A DNA stretch of 13,629 nucleotides from Chloroflexota bacterium (GTDB taxonomy: Bacteria > Chloroflexota > Limnocylindria > Limnocylindrales > CSP1-4), in contig JACCVB010000332.1 of NCBI GenBank assembly GCA_013698385.1, positions 1 to 13,629 of the forward strand. Direction: 5' to 3'. The translations under genes and the position numbers were made by a program. Below are positions 6,521 to 13,510 of the stretch, one piece after another. How positions within the stretch are numbered: the stretch's first letter is position 1; the number at the start of each line of letters is the position of its first letter. The notes beneath the pieces were generated by a model, which was not told where the DNA came from, searched no databases, and saw nothing but the letters and a program-made list of their open reading frames with translations.

Positions 6521-7648
6521 TCACGACCCGAGCGCGTCCCGGACCTTGTCGAAGAATCCGCTGGAGGCGTGGGTCGATTCGCCGCCCTCTGCGGCAAATG
6601 CCTCCAGCAGGTCGCGCTGCTTCTTGCTGAGCTTGGTCGGCACGACGACGTCGACCAGGACATGCAGGTCGCCGCGCGAACCGGCGCGGCGAAGATGTGG
6701 GACGCCCTTGCCGCGCAGGCGGATCTCCGTGTCCGGCTGCGTCCCGGGCTTGATCTCGACCTCTTCCCCGCCGTCGACGGTCGGCACCAGGATGGTCGTG
6801 CCGAGAGCGGCCTGGGCGATGGAGACCTGGGCCTGGAAATAGAGCTCGGTCCCGTCGCGCTTCAGGCTCGGGTGCTCCGTGACGTGGACCGCGACGTAGA
6901 GCGAGCCCGGCGGTCCGCCTCGCGGCCCCGCCTCGCCTTCGTTCGTCAGGCGGATCTGGTGGCCCTCATCGATGCCCGCCGGGATGCTGACCTGGAGGGT
7001 GCGCTTCCGTTCTGTCCGGCCGTCCCCCTTGCACGTCTCGCACGGCGTCTCGATGATTCGGCCCTCGCCCTGGCAGCGTGGACAGGCACTGACATTGACC
7101 ATCTGGCCGAGCATCGTCTGGCGGACATTGCGGACCTCGCCGCGGCCCTGGCACTGCGGGCACGTGACGGGCTCGGTCCCGGGCTTGGCGCCGGTGCCCG
7201 TGCAGGTCTCGCAGCGGTCGAGGACCCGGAACTCGATCTCCTTCGCCACGCCCTTGACCGCCTCCTCGAAGGTGATCCGCAGGTCGTAGCGCAGGTCCGC
7301 ACCGGGCTGCGGCCGTCCCCGCCGGGCCGCGCCGTTGGCCGCGCCACCGAAGAACGCATCGAAGATGTCACCGAAGCCACCGAAGCCCTCGAACCCGGTG
7401 CCTGCCCCGCCCCCTGCCCCGTCCACGCCGGCCCGACCGAACGTGTCGTAGCGCTGGCGGCGCTCCGGGTCGGACAGGATCTGGTACGCCTCGCTCAACT
7501 CCTTGAATCGCGCAGGCGCCTCGGGATCCTTGTTGACGTCCGGGTGCCACTGCTGGGCAAGCTTGCGATAGGCGCGCTTGATCGCGGCGTCGTTCGCGCC
7601 CCGCTCCACGCCCAGGACTTCATACAGATCGCGTTCAGTGGTCGCCAC
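6521..7648 (-). CDS. dnaJ: Chaperone protein DnaJ (Hsp40, type I)
   Basis: A 375-residue co-chaperone that delivers unfolded proteins to DnaK and stimulates its ATPase. The type I layout is complete. The J domain has HPD at residues 35-37. A Gly/Phe-rich region follows (about 74-104). The zinc domain has four CxxCxGxG repeats, starting at Cys146, Cys163, Cys189 and Cys203, so all eight Cys are present. The C-terminal substrate-binding domains then run to about residue 345. The GTG at 7646-7648 was chosen because it gives VATTERDLYEVLGV, the normal N-terminus; the reading frame extends upstream but is not family-like. It is the first gene of a five-gene operon. No dnaK, grpE or hrcA lies upstream, unlike the usual hrcA-grpE-dnaK-dnaJ order, and no CIRCE repeat was seen. 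Confidence 0.97.
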   Translation of the reverse strand: MATTERDLYEVLGVERGANDAAIKRAYRKLAQQWHPDVNKDPEAPARFKELSEAYQILSDPERRQRYDTFGRAGVDGAGGGAGTGFEGFGGFGDIFDAFFGGAANGAARRGRPQPGADLRYDLRITFEEAVKGVAKEIEFRVLDRCETCTGTGAKPGTEPVTCPQCQGRGEVRNVRQTMLGQMVNVSACPRCQGEGRIIETPCETCKGDGRTERKRTLQVSIPAGIDEGHQIRLTNEGEAGPRGGPPGSLYVAVHVTEHPSLKRDGTELYFQAQVSIAQAALGTTILVPTVDGGEEVEIKPGTQPDTEIRLRGKGVPHLRRAGSRGDLHVLVDVVVPTKLSKKQRDLLEAFAAEGGESTHASSGFFDKVRDALGS

Positions 7649-7656
7649 GGAGACGA

Positions 7657-7662
7657 AGGATA
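7657..7662 (-). promoter_or_regulatory. Possible -10 box before dnaJ
   Basis: On the minus strand TATCCT ends 8 nt before the GTG of dnaJ, and no Shine-Dalgarno sequence lies between. It is a weak match to TAnnnT with no clear -35 box. It is listed because three other operon or gene starts in the window show the same spacing. Confidence 0.28.
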
Positions 7663-7769
7663 CGGGAGGTGACCGCCGACCGGCTCGCCGAGCCCGGCAG
7701 AGTGGGTGGCGGTGGGTGCGAGCCGGCGGAGCGGCGGCCGACCCGCCTACCGGTGGCTGCTCGTCCCTA

Positions 7770-7805
7770 CCGGCCTTCGGTTCGGCCGGGACCGAAGGAA
7801 ACCGG
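7770..7805. repeat. Nested, mutually exclusive inverted repeats upstream of dnaJ
   Basis: CCTTCGGT (7774-7781) pairs with ACCGAAGG (7791-7798) across a 9-nt loop. The outer CCGG (7770-7773) can extend the stem with CCGG (7802-7805), leaving AAA bulged. Overlapping this, CCGGCC (7770-7775) can pair instead with GGCCGG (7784-7789). The two folds cannot form together. No T-run flanks either strand. The pairing is seen directly; whether it acts in RNA is unknown. Confidence 0.55.
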
Positions 7806-8094
7806 GTTATCGAGCCCACAACGGCGTTCTCACTCCGCTCGAATGCTTCATTCGTGCGTGCGCTCGGCCGGACCAAGCGTGCACCGGGCACGGTCCGAGG
7901 CGTCCGGTCGGGCCGTCCATGGCGTCATGCGCCCCATAGCCCCGAATCCTTCGGTGGGAGCGGATCTGTCGCCGCATGCCCGTGGGCCGCCGGCAGACGC
8001 TCGACACCGAACGCTCGAGCCGTCGCGGCGGGAACGCCGTGACGCTTCGCCGAGCCGCCGGCGCGATGCGCTCGACGCCGCCCTGCCCGGCCCG

Positions 8095-8805
8095 TCAGGC
8101 CCGGGCGATGTCCACCGCCTGCCCCACGACTGAGTCGAACATCGGCGCCGTCAGGCGGCCGGTGAACGTGTTCTGCTGCGAGGGGTGGTAGGAGCCAACG
8201 AGCACGTATGGCCCGATCTCGACTGCCGCCCCGTGCCCGAACCGCGGCCGACCGCCCATCACCCGATGCCCCGATCCGGCCAGTGTCCGCAGGCACGCAT
8301 CCCACCCGAACGCCCCAAGGGCGAGCATCACCCGGACCCTCGTCAACAGCGTCAGCTCCCGCGCCAGGAACGGTGCGCACGCGTCGCGCTCCTGGATCGT
8401 CGGCTTGTTCAATGGCGGCGCACACCGGACCGCGGCCGCGATGTACGTGTCCGTCAGGGTGAGGCCGTCGTCCGCGCGCCGCGACGAGGGTCGGTCCGCA
8501 AGCCCGGCTCGAAAGAGCGCGGCCCACAGGAAGTCCCCCGACGCGTCACCGGTGAACACCCGACCCGTCCGATTGCCGCCGTGCGCGGCCGGCGCCAGGC
8601 CCACGATGAGGATCCGCCCATCCGGATCGCCGAACCCCGGAAGCGGCCGACCCCAGTACGGCTCATCGCGGAACCGAGCCACCTTCTCGCGGGCCACGAG
8701 TTCCCGCCACGCGACCAGCCGTGGACAGCGCCGGCACGCGACGATCTCGGCGGTCAGCGCCGCCAGATCGGAGTGATCGGCCGCGACGGCCGCCCCGTCG
8801 GTCAC
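8095..8805 (-). CDS. Uracil-DNA glycosylase, family 5 (UDGb type)
   Basis: A 236-residue base-excision repair enzyme that removes uracil, and in studied family-5 enzymes some other deaminated bases, from DNA. The active-site motif GLAPAAHGGNRTGRVFTGD (about residues 69-87) has Ala where classical enzymes carry a polar catalytic residue; this is the hallmark of family 5. The second motif HPSQQNTFTGRLT starts at His207. Cys24, Cys27, Cys128 and Cys143 fit the four ligands of the family's iron-sulfur cluster. The GTG at 8803-8805 was chosen over a longer reading frame because it overlaps the permease stop as GTGA and still keeps the whole domain. It ends the ABC-transporter operon, an odd partner for a repair enzyme. 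Confidence 0.92.
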   Translation of the reverse strand: MTDGAAVAADHSDLAALTAEIVACRRCPRLVAWRELVAREKVARFRDEPYWGRPLPGFGDPDGRILIVGLAPAAHGGNRTGRVFTGDASGDFLWAALFRAGLADRPSSRRADDGLTLTDTYIAAAVRCAPPLNKPTIQERDACAPFLARELTLLTRVRVMLALGAFGWDACLRTLAGSGHRVMGGRPRFGHGAAVEIGPYVLVGSYHPSQQNTFTGRLTAPMFDSVVGQAVDIARA

Positions 8806-9599
8806 TTGAGCAGGAGTTTGTCCAGCCGGCGCGCCACGACCCACAGGCCGGCGAAGCCCATCACCAGCAGGTAAGCGACGTGGAACAGGAGGACCGGCGA
8901 GAGGACGCCCACCGTCAGCGACCGGATCAGGTCCACGCCCTGGTAGAGCGGCGTCAGCTGGACGATCACCCGGAGCACCTCCGGGTAGGTCTCGATCGGG
9001 TAGAAGGTGGCGCTGAACAGGAACAGCGGCAGGACGACGAGCTGGATGAGATCGAAGTCCTGCCAGGTCTTCATGAACGACGTGGCCGCCATCCCGACCG
9101 CCCCGAACGCGAACCCGATCAGGAGTGCCGCCGGTACCGCCAGGATCACCCAGGGCGAGACGACCAGGCCCAGCACGACCATCACGACCATGAACCCGAC
9201 GGCGTACAGCCCACCCCGGATGAGTGCCCAGCCGAGTTCGCCGACGGCCACGTCGCCCGCGGACAACGGCGTGGACAGGATGGCCTCGAACGTCTTGTTG
9301 TAGTTGAGCTTGAAGAAGAAGTTGAAGGTCGCCTCGGTGATCGCCCCGTTCATCGCCGAGCTCGCGAGCAGCGCTGGCGCGACGAACAGCTGGTACGGGA
9401 TCGCCTGGCCGCCGGGCCCCGCGATGCTGCCGATCAACGCCCCCAGCCCGAACCCGATCGAGAGCAAGTAGAACAGCGGCTCGAAGAACCCGGACAGGAT
9501 GATGATCCAGCCGTGCTTGTAGACGAACAGGTTGCGCTCGATCAAGCGCAGCGACCGGCGGCTGCCGAGCAGGCCGGTGGTCAATGGGAAGGCCGTCAT
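8802..9599 (-). CDS. ABC-2 type transporter permease (second subunit)
   Basis: A 265-residue membrane protein with about six helices and the ABC-2 layout. A cytoplasmic N-terminus (about 1-25) leads to a first helix around WIIILSGFFEPLFYLLSIG. A coupling segment with FNKTFEAILSTPLS-like sequence (here NYNKTFEAILSTPLSAGDV) follows, then LPLFLFSATFYPIETYP and LTPLYQGVDLIR, typical of NodJ/DrrB-type exporters. It would form the membrane channel with the upstream permease, powered by the ATPase. Its ATG overlaps the stop of that permease (ATGA), and its own stop overlaps the glycosylase GTG, so three genes are tightly coupled. The substrate cannot be read from sequence. Confidence 0.93.
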   Translation of the reverse strand: MTAFPLTTGLLGSRRSLRLIERNLFVYKHGWIIILSGFFEPLFYLLSIGFGLGALIGSIAGPGGQAIPYQLFVAPALLASSAMNGAITEATFNFFFKLNYNKTFEAILSTPLSAGDVAVGELGWALIRGGLYAVGFMVVMVVLGLVVSPWVILAVPAALLIGFAFGAVGMAATSFMKTWQDFDLIQLVVLPLFLFSATFYPIETYPEVLRVIVQLTPLYQGVDLIRSLTVGVLSPVLLFHVAYLLVMGFAGLWVVARRLDKLLLK

Positions 9600-10396
9600 C
9601 CGCGCAACAACGTCTTGCCCACGGTCCGGTACGCGAACCACAGCCCGACGGCGATGAACGCCAGCAGCACGGCCAGGTGGATCAGCGCAAGACCCGGTGC
9701 CCCGCCGACCGTGCCCAGCGACAGCGCGCGGGTCAGCGCCACGCCGTGGTACAGCGGCGTGACCCAGGCCAGGGGCTGGATCGCCGCCGGCAGCGAATCG
9801 ACCGGGTAGAACGTGCCCGAGAACAGGAACAGCGGCGTGATCCCGAATCGGAACACGGCGTTGAACTTGTTCGGCGTCCGCTGCGTCGCGGCGAAGGCCA
9901 TGATCGGTGCCGCGAAGGCGAGCCCGGTCAGCGCCGCGGCTGGGATCGCCAGCACGATGAGCGGCGATGCCGCCGCCCCGAACAGCACGATGATGACCGT
10001 GAAGACCGTCGCGACGAGCACCATCCGGGCCCCGATCCAGGCGAAGTTGCCGAGCACGATGTCGCGGCCGTCGATCGGCGTCGCGTGCATCGCGTGGAAC
10101 GTCCGCGACCAGACCAGCCCGGACATGATCGGGAAGGCGGCCTCGAACGCAGCCGACTGCATGCACGTGGCGGCCAGCAGGCCCGGCGCCAGGAAGGCGA
10201 GATAGGACAGGCCCGCGAGTGCCGGACTCGTCGATCCGTCGACGTACGAACCCAGGCCCACGCCCATCGCCGCGAGGAACAGGACGGGCGTCAGGAACGA
10301 GCTGAAGATGCTGGCCCGGTACGACCGCCGGTACTGCATGAATCTATGCTCGAACACGCGCCCGATTCCCGAGCGCGGGTGCGCCAGCGCGGTCAT
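9596..10396 (-). CDS. ABC-2 type transporter permease (first subunit)
   Basis: A 266-residue membrane protein of the same fold as the next gene but clearly diverged from it. After a cytoplasmic N-terminus ending in FMQYRRSYRAS come about six helices. The stretches GLSYLAFLAPGLLAATCMQSAAFE, split over helices 2-3, and SRTFHAMHATPIDGRDI (coupling helix) resemble NodJ-family permeases, as does FLFSGTFYPVDSLP near the last helices. Two non-identical permeases imply a heterodimeric channel. The ATG lies 7 bp downstream of the ATPase stop, and the gene overlaps the second permease by 4 bp. Confidence 0.93.
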   Translation of the reverse strand: MTALAHPRSGIGRVFEHRFMQYRRSYRASIFSSFLTPVLFLAAMGVGLGSYVDGSTSPALAGLSYLAFLAPGLLAATCMQSAAFEAAFPIMSGLVWSRTFHAMHATPIDGRDIVLGNFAWIGARMVLVATVFTVIIVLFGAAASPLIVLAIPAAALTGLAFAAPIMAFAATQRTPNKFNAVFRFGITPLFLFSGTFYPVDSLPAAIQPLAWVTPLYHGVALTRALSLGTVGGAPGLALIHLAVLLAFIAVGLWFAYRTVGKTLLRG

Positions 10397-10403
10397 CGCC
10401 GCC

Positions 10404-11381
10404 TCATTCGATGAGCGAGCGACCGGTCAGTCGCAGGAAGACGTCCTCCAGCGATGACCGACGGACGAGCACCTGCTCCGGCTGGAGCCCGCGCGCGTGG
10501 GCCGCGGCAACGGCCGCCTCGCCGTCGTCGGCGTAGAGCAGGACGCGGTCCGGCAGGCGCTCGATCCGCTCGGCCAGACCGTCCAGCTGGCCATCGAGCG
10601 TCTCCTGGACCCCCGGCGCGAAGCGCAGCTCGGTCACTTCACGGGTCGAATATTGCTCGATCAGCGAGCGGGGCGATCCTTCGGCCACGATCTTCGCCTT
10701 GTCCATCACGACCAGCCGATCGCACAGCTGTTCGGCCTCGTCCATGTAATGGGTCGTCAGGACGAGGGTGACGCCACGCTGCTTCAGTCGGTAGAGTCGG
10801 TCCCAGAGCAGGTGCCGGGCCTGCGGATCGAGGCCGGTCGTCGGCTCGTCGAGAAGCAGCACGTCCGGCTCGTTGATCAGGCTTCGGGCGATCGTCAGGC
10901 GGCGCTTCATCCCGCCCGACAGTCGCTCGACCTGGTCGCCGGCACGCTCGCCGAGCTGGGCGAATTCGAGCAGTTCGTCTGCCCGTGTCGCACACTCCGC
11001 GCGGCTCAAACCGAAGTAGCGGCCGTAGATCAGCAGGTTCTCGCGGACGGTCAGCTCGGTATCCAGCGTGTCCTGCTGCGGCACGACGCCCAGGCGCGCC
11101 CGGATCTGCGGACCGTGGGCCTCCGGATCGAGGCCCAGGATCTGGAGCGTGCCACCGGACAGCGGCGAGACGCATCCGATCATGCGCATGGTCGAGGTCT
11201 TGCCCGCGCCGTTGGGCCCGAGGAAGCCGAACGACTCGCCCGGCGCGACGTCGAAGTCGATCGCGTCGACGGCGGTGAACTCGCCGAAGCGCTTGGTCAG
11301 TCCGCGGGCCAGGATGAGCGAAGGAGACGAAGCGGGCGCGCCGAGATCAGGCGCGATCGCCGTCGCGAGGGGGGTCGACAT
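10404..11381 (-). CDS. ABC transporter ATP-binding protein (NodI/DrrA type)
   Basis: A 325-residue ATPase that powers the two ABC-2 permeases encoded just downstream. Visible motifs: Walker A GPNGAGKT (55-62), Q-loop region VVPQQDTLD (99-107), signature LSGGM (154-158), Walker B LLLDE (175-179) with D-loop TGLDP, and the switch His211 in THYMDEAE. A C-terminal extension of about 90 residues ending LVRRSSLEDVFLRLTGRSL is typical of DrrA/NodI-type exporters of lipids, glycolipids or antibiotics. The N-terminal 20 residues, rich in Ala and Pro, precede the fold. The ATG has no Shine-Dalgarno sequence but a TACGAT box 8 nt upstream. It is the first gene of the operon, divergent from the split-barrel gene. 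Confidence 0.95.
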   Translation of the reverse strand: MSTPLATAIAPDLGAPASSPSLILARGLTKRFGEFTAVDAIDFDVAPGESFGFLGPNGAGKTSTMRMIGCVSPLSGGTLQILGLDPEAHGPQIRARLGVVPQQDTLDTELTVRENLLIYGRYFGLSRAECATRADELLEFAQLGERAGDQVERLSGGMKRRLTIARSLINEPDVLLLDEPTTGLDPQARHLLWDRLYRLKQRGVTLVLTTHYMDEAEQLCDRLVVMDKAKIVAEGSPRSLIEQYSTREVTELRFAPGVQETLDGQLDGLAERIERLPDRVLLYADDGEAAVAAAHARGLQPEQVLVRRSSLEDVFLRLTGRSLIE

Positions 11382-11507
11382 GGGCGCGCATCGTACATCC
11401 GTAGCGAGCGCGGCTGCGAATCACTGGACAGGAACTCGAAACTCGCTACACCTGAGTAGCACATGCGCTATGATGGGCGCGTTTCAGAACCACGCCAGGA
11501 GCCGAAC
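11382..11507. promoter_or_regulatory. Divergent promoter region between the ABC operon and the split-barrel/UbiA pair
   Basis: A 126-bp gap with start signals in both directions. Leftward, TACGAT (11390-11395, minus strand) lies 8 nt from the ATPase ATG, suggesting a leaderless message. Rightward, TATGAT (11469-11474) is a near-perfect -10 box with a start expected near 11481. Its -35 region is poor. The middle (about 11420-11470) is less GC-rich than its surroundings. No operator repeat was recognised. Confidence 0.5.
11469..11474 (+). promoter_or_regulatory. -10 box of the split-barrel/UbiA operon
   Basis: TATGAT differs from the consensus TATAAT at one position. It predicts transcription from about 11481, downstream of an in-frame ATG at 11463, so that ATG cannot be used from this promoter. 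Translation then starts at 11508, where AGGAG (11497-11501) stands 6 nt before the ATG. Confidence 0.6.
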
Positions 11508-11999
11508 ATGGCCACCATGCCAGCACCCGTCGCCGAACTGCTCGAGGCAGCGCTCGTCGGGGAACTCACCGTCGTCGACGGCAAGGGTCGACCGGTCACC
11601 TATCCGCTCATCCCCCTGTGGGACGGTGGGCGGGTCTACCTGACCTCATCGACGCTATTCAGCCGCAAGCTCGAGCACATCCAGAAGAACCCAAAGGTGT
11701 CGCTCTCCATCACGGACCCGATCGCGGTCGGTGGGCGAACGGACCGGGCCACGATCCAGGGTGATGCCCGGATCATCGCGGACGATCCGCATGGCGGCTG
11801 GGAGCGGCTCCTCCCGATCTGGGAGGCCAAGGAGCCATCGATCGTCATGTTCCTCAAGGCCCGCGTGGCGCTGCCCCTCTTCTTCGAGCGGGCGCTCATC
11901 GAGATCACGCCCCGCCGGGTCCTGTATTGGTCCGACGGCGTCCCGTCGACCGCGCCGGCCGCGTTCGACCTGAGCGTCATGAGTGGGGAGGCCGCGTGA
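11508..11999 (+). CDS. Pyridoxamine 5'-phosphate oxidase-like (split-barrel) protein
   Basis: A 163-residue protein with the sequence pattern of the PPOX-like split-barrel superfamily, whose members bind FMN, F420 or haem. Near the N-terminus LTVVDGKGRPVTYPLIPLW matches the first strands. VYLTSSTLFSRKLEHIQKNP and VSLSIT follow, then RATIQGDARII, the usual last barrel strands. The cofactor and reaction cannot be decided by eye. The start at 11508 is supported by AGGAG 6 nt upstream, by the TATGAT box whose start point lies before it, and by the family N-terminus. Its TGA overlaps the ATG of the next gene (TGATG), so both are probably made together. The partner carries a related-looking domain. 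Confidence 0.82.
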   Translation: MATMPAPVAELLEAALVGELTVVDGKGRPVTYPLIPLWDGGRVYLTSSTLFSRKLEHIQKNPKVSLSITDPIAVGGRTDRATIQGDARIIADDPHGGWERLLPIWEAKEPSIVMFLKARVALPLFFERALIEITPRRVLYWSDGVPSTAPAAFDLSVMSGEAA

Positions 12000-13420
12000 T
12001 GCGTTCGACACCGGAGATCGATGCCCAGACCGGCCTGACCAAGCTCGCCGGCTATCCCTTCCAGATCGTGTCCTGGGTGGACGAGGCCGGCTACCCGGTC
12101 AGCGTTGCCGTGGGGGCCACGCTCGACGCCGCCGGCGGGACGGCGTCCTTCGTGACGCCGGCCGGCTTCACCGTCCCGACCGATCGTGATGTCTCGCTGA
12201 CGGGTTCCCACATCCGGCCGCAGCCGGGGTACGGCTATGACGAGCGTCGGCACGTGACGGTCTGGGGCCGGGTGTCGGGCTCGGGCGCGGCCGCAGGCGC
12301 CGCCGCCGCCGCAGCCGCACCGGCCACCGTCGCCTTCCAGGCCCGCGATGCGTGGGGCTGGGACGAGGCCGAGGTTCCCTTCTTCGAATACTCGGAGCGC
12401 TCGGCGCCGCAGTCGCGCAAGTATTTCGATGCACTGTCGGCCGAACGCGGCACGCCGGTCAAGCCGAAGCTATCGTTCGGGTTCCTGACCCTGCGCACGA
12501 CTCGCCTCCCGTTCCTGACTGCGACGATCATCCCGGTGCTCATCGGCATCGCCATCGCCGCGACGCGTGGCTCGTTCGACCTCGTCACGGCCCTGCTGAC
12601 CGTCGTCGGGGCCTCGTTTGTCCAACTGGCGATCAACGTCAGCAACGACGTGTTCGACACCGCCCAGGGCGCCGATGACGCGAACGTCACCCCGACCCAG
12701 TTCAGCGGCGGCTCCCGGGTCATCCAGTACGGCCTCGTCTCGTTCCGCCAGATGGCTACCCTTGCCACCGGGTTCTTCATCGCGGCCGGTGTCGTCGGCC
12801 TGGTCCTGCTCGCGATCAGCGGGTCGACCGCGCTCCTCGTCATCGGGGTCGTGGGGTTCATCGTCGGTCTCGGTTACACGGCGCCGCCGCTGAAGTTCGT
12901 CTATCGCGGACTCGGGGAGATCGCGGTCGCGGTCGGCTTCGGTCCGCTCATGCTCCTGGGCGCGTACGTGGTGCAGACCCGTGGGGCGCTTGCGTGGGAG
13001 CCGTTCGTCGCCTCGGTGCCGATCGCCCTGCTCGTCGCGCTCATCCTGTACGTCAACGAGATCCCGGACCGGCGCGGTGACGCCCGAGCCGGCAAGCGGA
13101 CCCTGCCCGTGCGCTTCTCGCGCGAGTCGGTGATCAGCGGCTACAACGTCGCCGTGACCGCCGCCTTCGTGGCGCTCGTCGTCGGCGTCGTCATCGGCAT
13201 CCTGCCGGTCCCGACGCTCCTGATGCTGCTTACGATCCCGATGGCCCTCCAGGTCTCGCGCGGCCTCAAGCCCAACTACGACAATCCGTACGGCCTGATG
13301 GCGATCATGGGCGTCAACGTCCAGCTCCACCTGCGGGCCGGGCTGTTGCTGCTGGTCGGGTACGTCGTGGTCCTCATCGTGGGAGCGGTGGCGCCCGGGC
13401 TGGATCTCTTCCTGGGCTGA
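11999..13420 (+). CDS. UbiA/MenA-family prenyltransferase with N-terminal split-barrel-like domain
   Basis: A 473-residue protein in two parts. Residues about 15-95 (VSWVDEAGYPVSVAVGA, SFVTPAGFTVP, RRHVTVWGRVSG) follow the same strand pattern as the split-barrel protein encoded just upstream. An Ala-rich linker (about 97-109) and a polar stretch (to about 155) lead to a membrane prenyltransferase with eight or nine helices. Its first Asp-rich motif is NDVFD (216-220) followed by DD, and the second is NEIPDRRGD (353-361) before AGKRTLPVR. These motifs bind the Mg-diphosphate of the prenyl donor. YTAPPLKFVYRGLGE is also typical. The core is nearest MenA-type enzymes, which prenylate 1,4-dihydroxy-2-naphthoate in menaquinone synthesis, but the acceptor is unproven. 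Free-standing MenA is about 300 residues; the extra 160 are the fused domain. The start codon overlaps the upstream stop. Confidence 0.85.
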   Translation: MRSTPEIDAQTGLTKLAGYPFQIVSWVDEAGYPVSVAVGATLDAAGGTASFVTPAGFTVPTDRDVSLTGSHIRPQPGYGYDERRHVTVWGRVSGSGAAAGAAAAAAAPATVAFQARDAWGWDEAEVPFFEYSERSAPQSRKYFDALSAERGTPVKPKLSFGFLTLRTTRLPFLTATIIPVLIGIAIAATRGSFDLVTALLTVVGASFVQLAINVSNDVFDTAQGADDANVTPTQFSGGSRVIQYGLVSFRQMATLATGFFIAAGVVGLVLLAISGSTALLVIGVVGFIVGLGYTAPPLKFVYRGLGEIAVAVGFGPLMLLGAYVVQTRGALAWEPFVASVPIALLVALILYVNEIPDRRGDARAGKRTLPVRFSRESVISGYNVAVTAAFVALVVGVVIGILPVPTLLMLLTIPMALQVSRGLKPNYDNPYGLMAIMGVNVQLHLRAGLLLLVGYVVVLIVGAVAPGLDLFLG

Positions 13421-13464
13421 CGCCGGCGACAGGCGCGCGGGCGTGGCGGCTCGGTCGCATTCCC

Positions 13465-13510
13465 GCGGCTCGGCGCCCCCGCGGCTCGGCGCCCCCACGG
13501 CTCGGCCCCC
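13465..13510. repeat. 16-bp GC-rich tandem repeat, about three copies
   Basis: GCGGCTCGGCGCCCCC at 13465-13480 is repeated exactly at 13481-13496. A degenerate third copy (ACGGCTCGGCCCCC) runs to 13510. It lies 45 bp after the prenyltransferase stop in the non-coding right end of the window. No T-run follows, so it is not an obvious terminator. Confidence 0.8.

Larger units (their letters stand above)
7649..8094. other. 446-bp gene-free gap between dnaJ and the uracil-DNA glycosylase gene
   Basis: Open frames exist here, but their translations are Arg/Pro/Ser-rich with no family resemblance, so I call no gene. No tRNA-like arms or CIRCE element were recognised. The gap should contain the promoter of dnaJ and the 3' end of the ABC/glycosylase operon. 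It holds the inverted-repeat cluster at 7770-7805 and a palindrome at 7840-7854 (CGAATG and CATTCG with a 3-nt loop), in a patch with lower GC than its surroundings. Confidence 0.6.

Noticed and set aside
8084..8106. Inverted repeat GCCCGG/CCGGGC at the end of the glycosylase gene as a terminator.
   Set aside because: It overlaps the coding end, has a 10-nt loop and no T-run. Such short GC palindromes are frequent by chance here.
7669..8133. A 154-codon rightward frame across the gap upstream of dnaJ.
   Set aside because: The translation is rich in Arg, Pro and Ser as expected for random frames in GC-rich DNA. It overlaps the glycosylase gene on the other strand and shows no motif.
11463..11507. 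An upstream in-frame ATG that would lengthen the split-barrel protein by 15 residues.
   Set aside because: It lies upstream of the TATGAT box and its predicted transcription start, and lacks a ribosome site. The ATG at 11508 has AGGAG at 6 nt and the family N-terminus.
12470..13498. A 342-codon leftward frame opposite the prenyltransferase.
   Set aside because: The product is almost entirely charged residues (Asp, Glu, Arg, His, Gln), a mirror of hydrophobic codons on the real strand.
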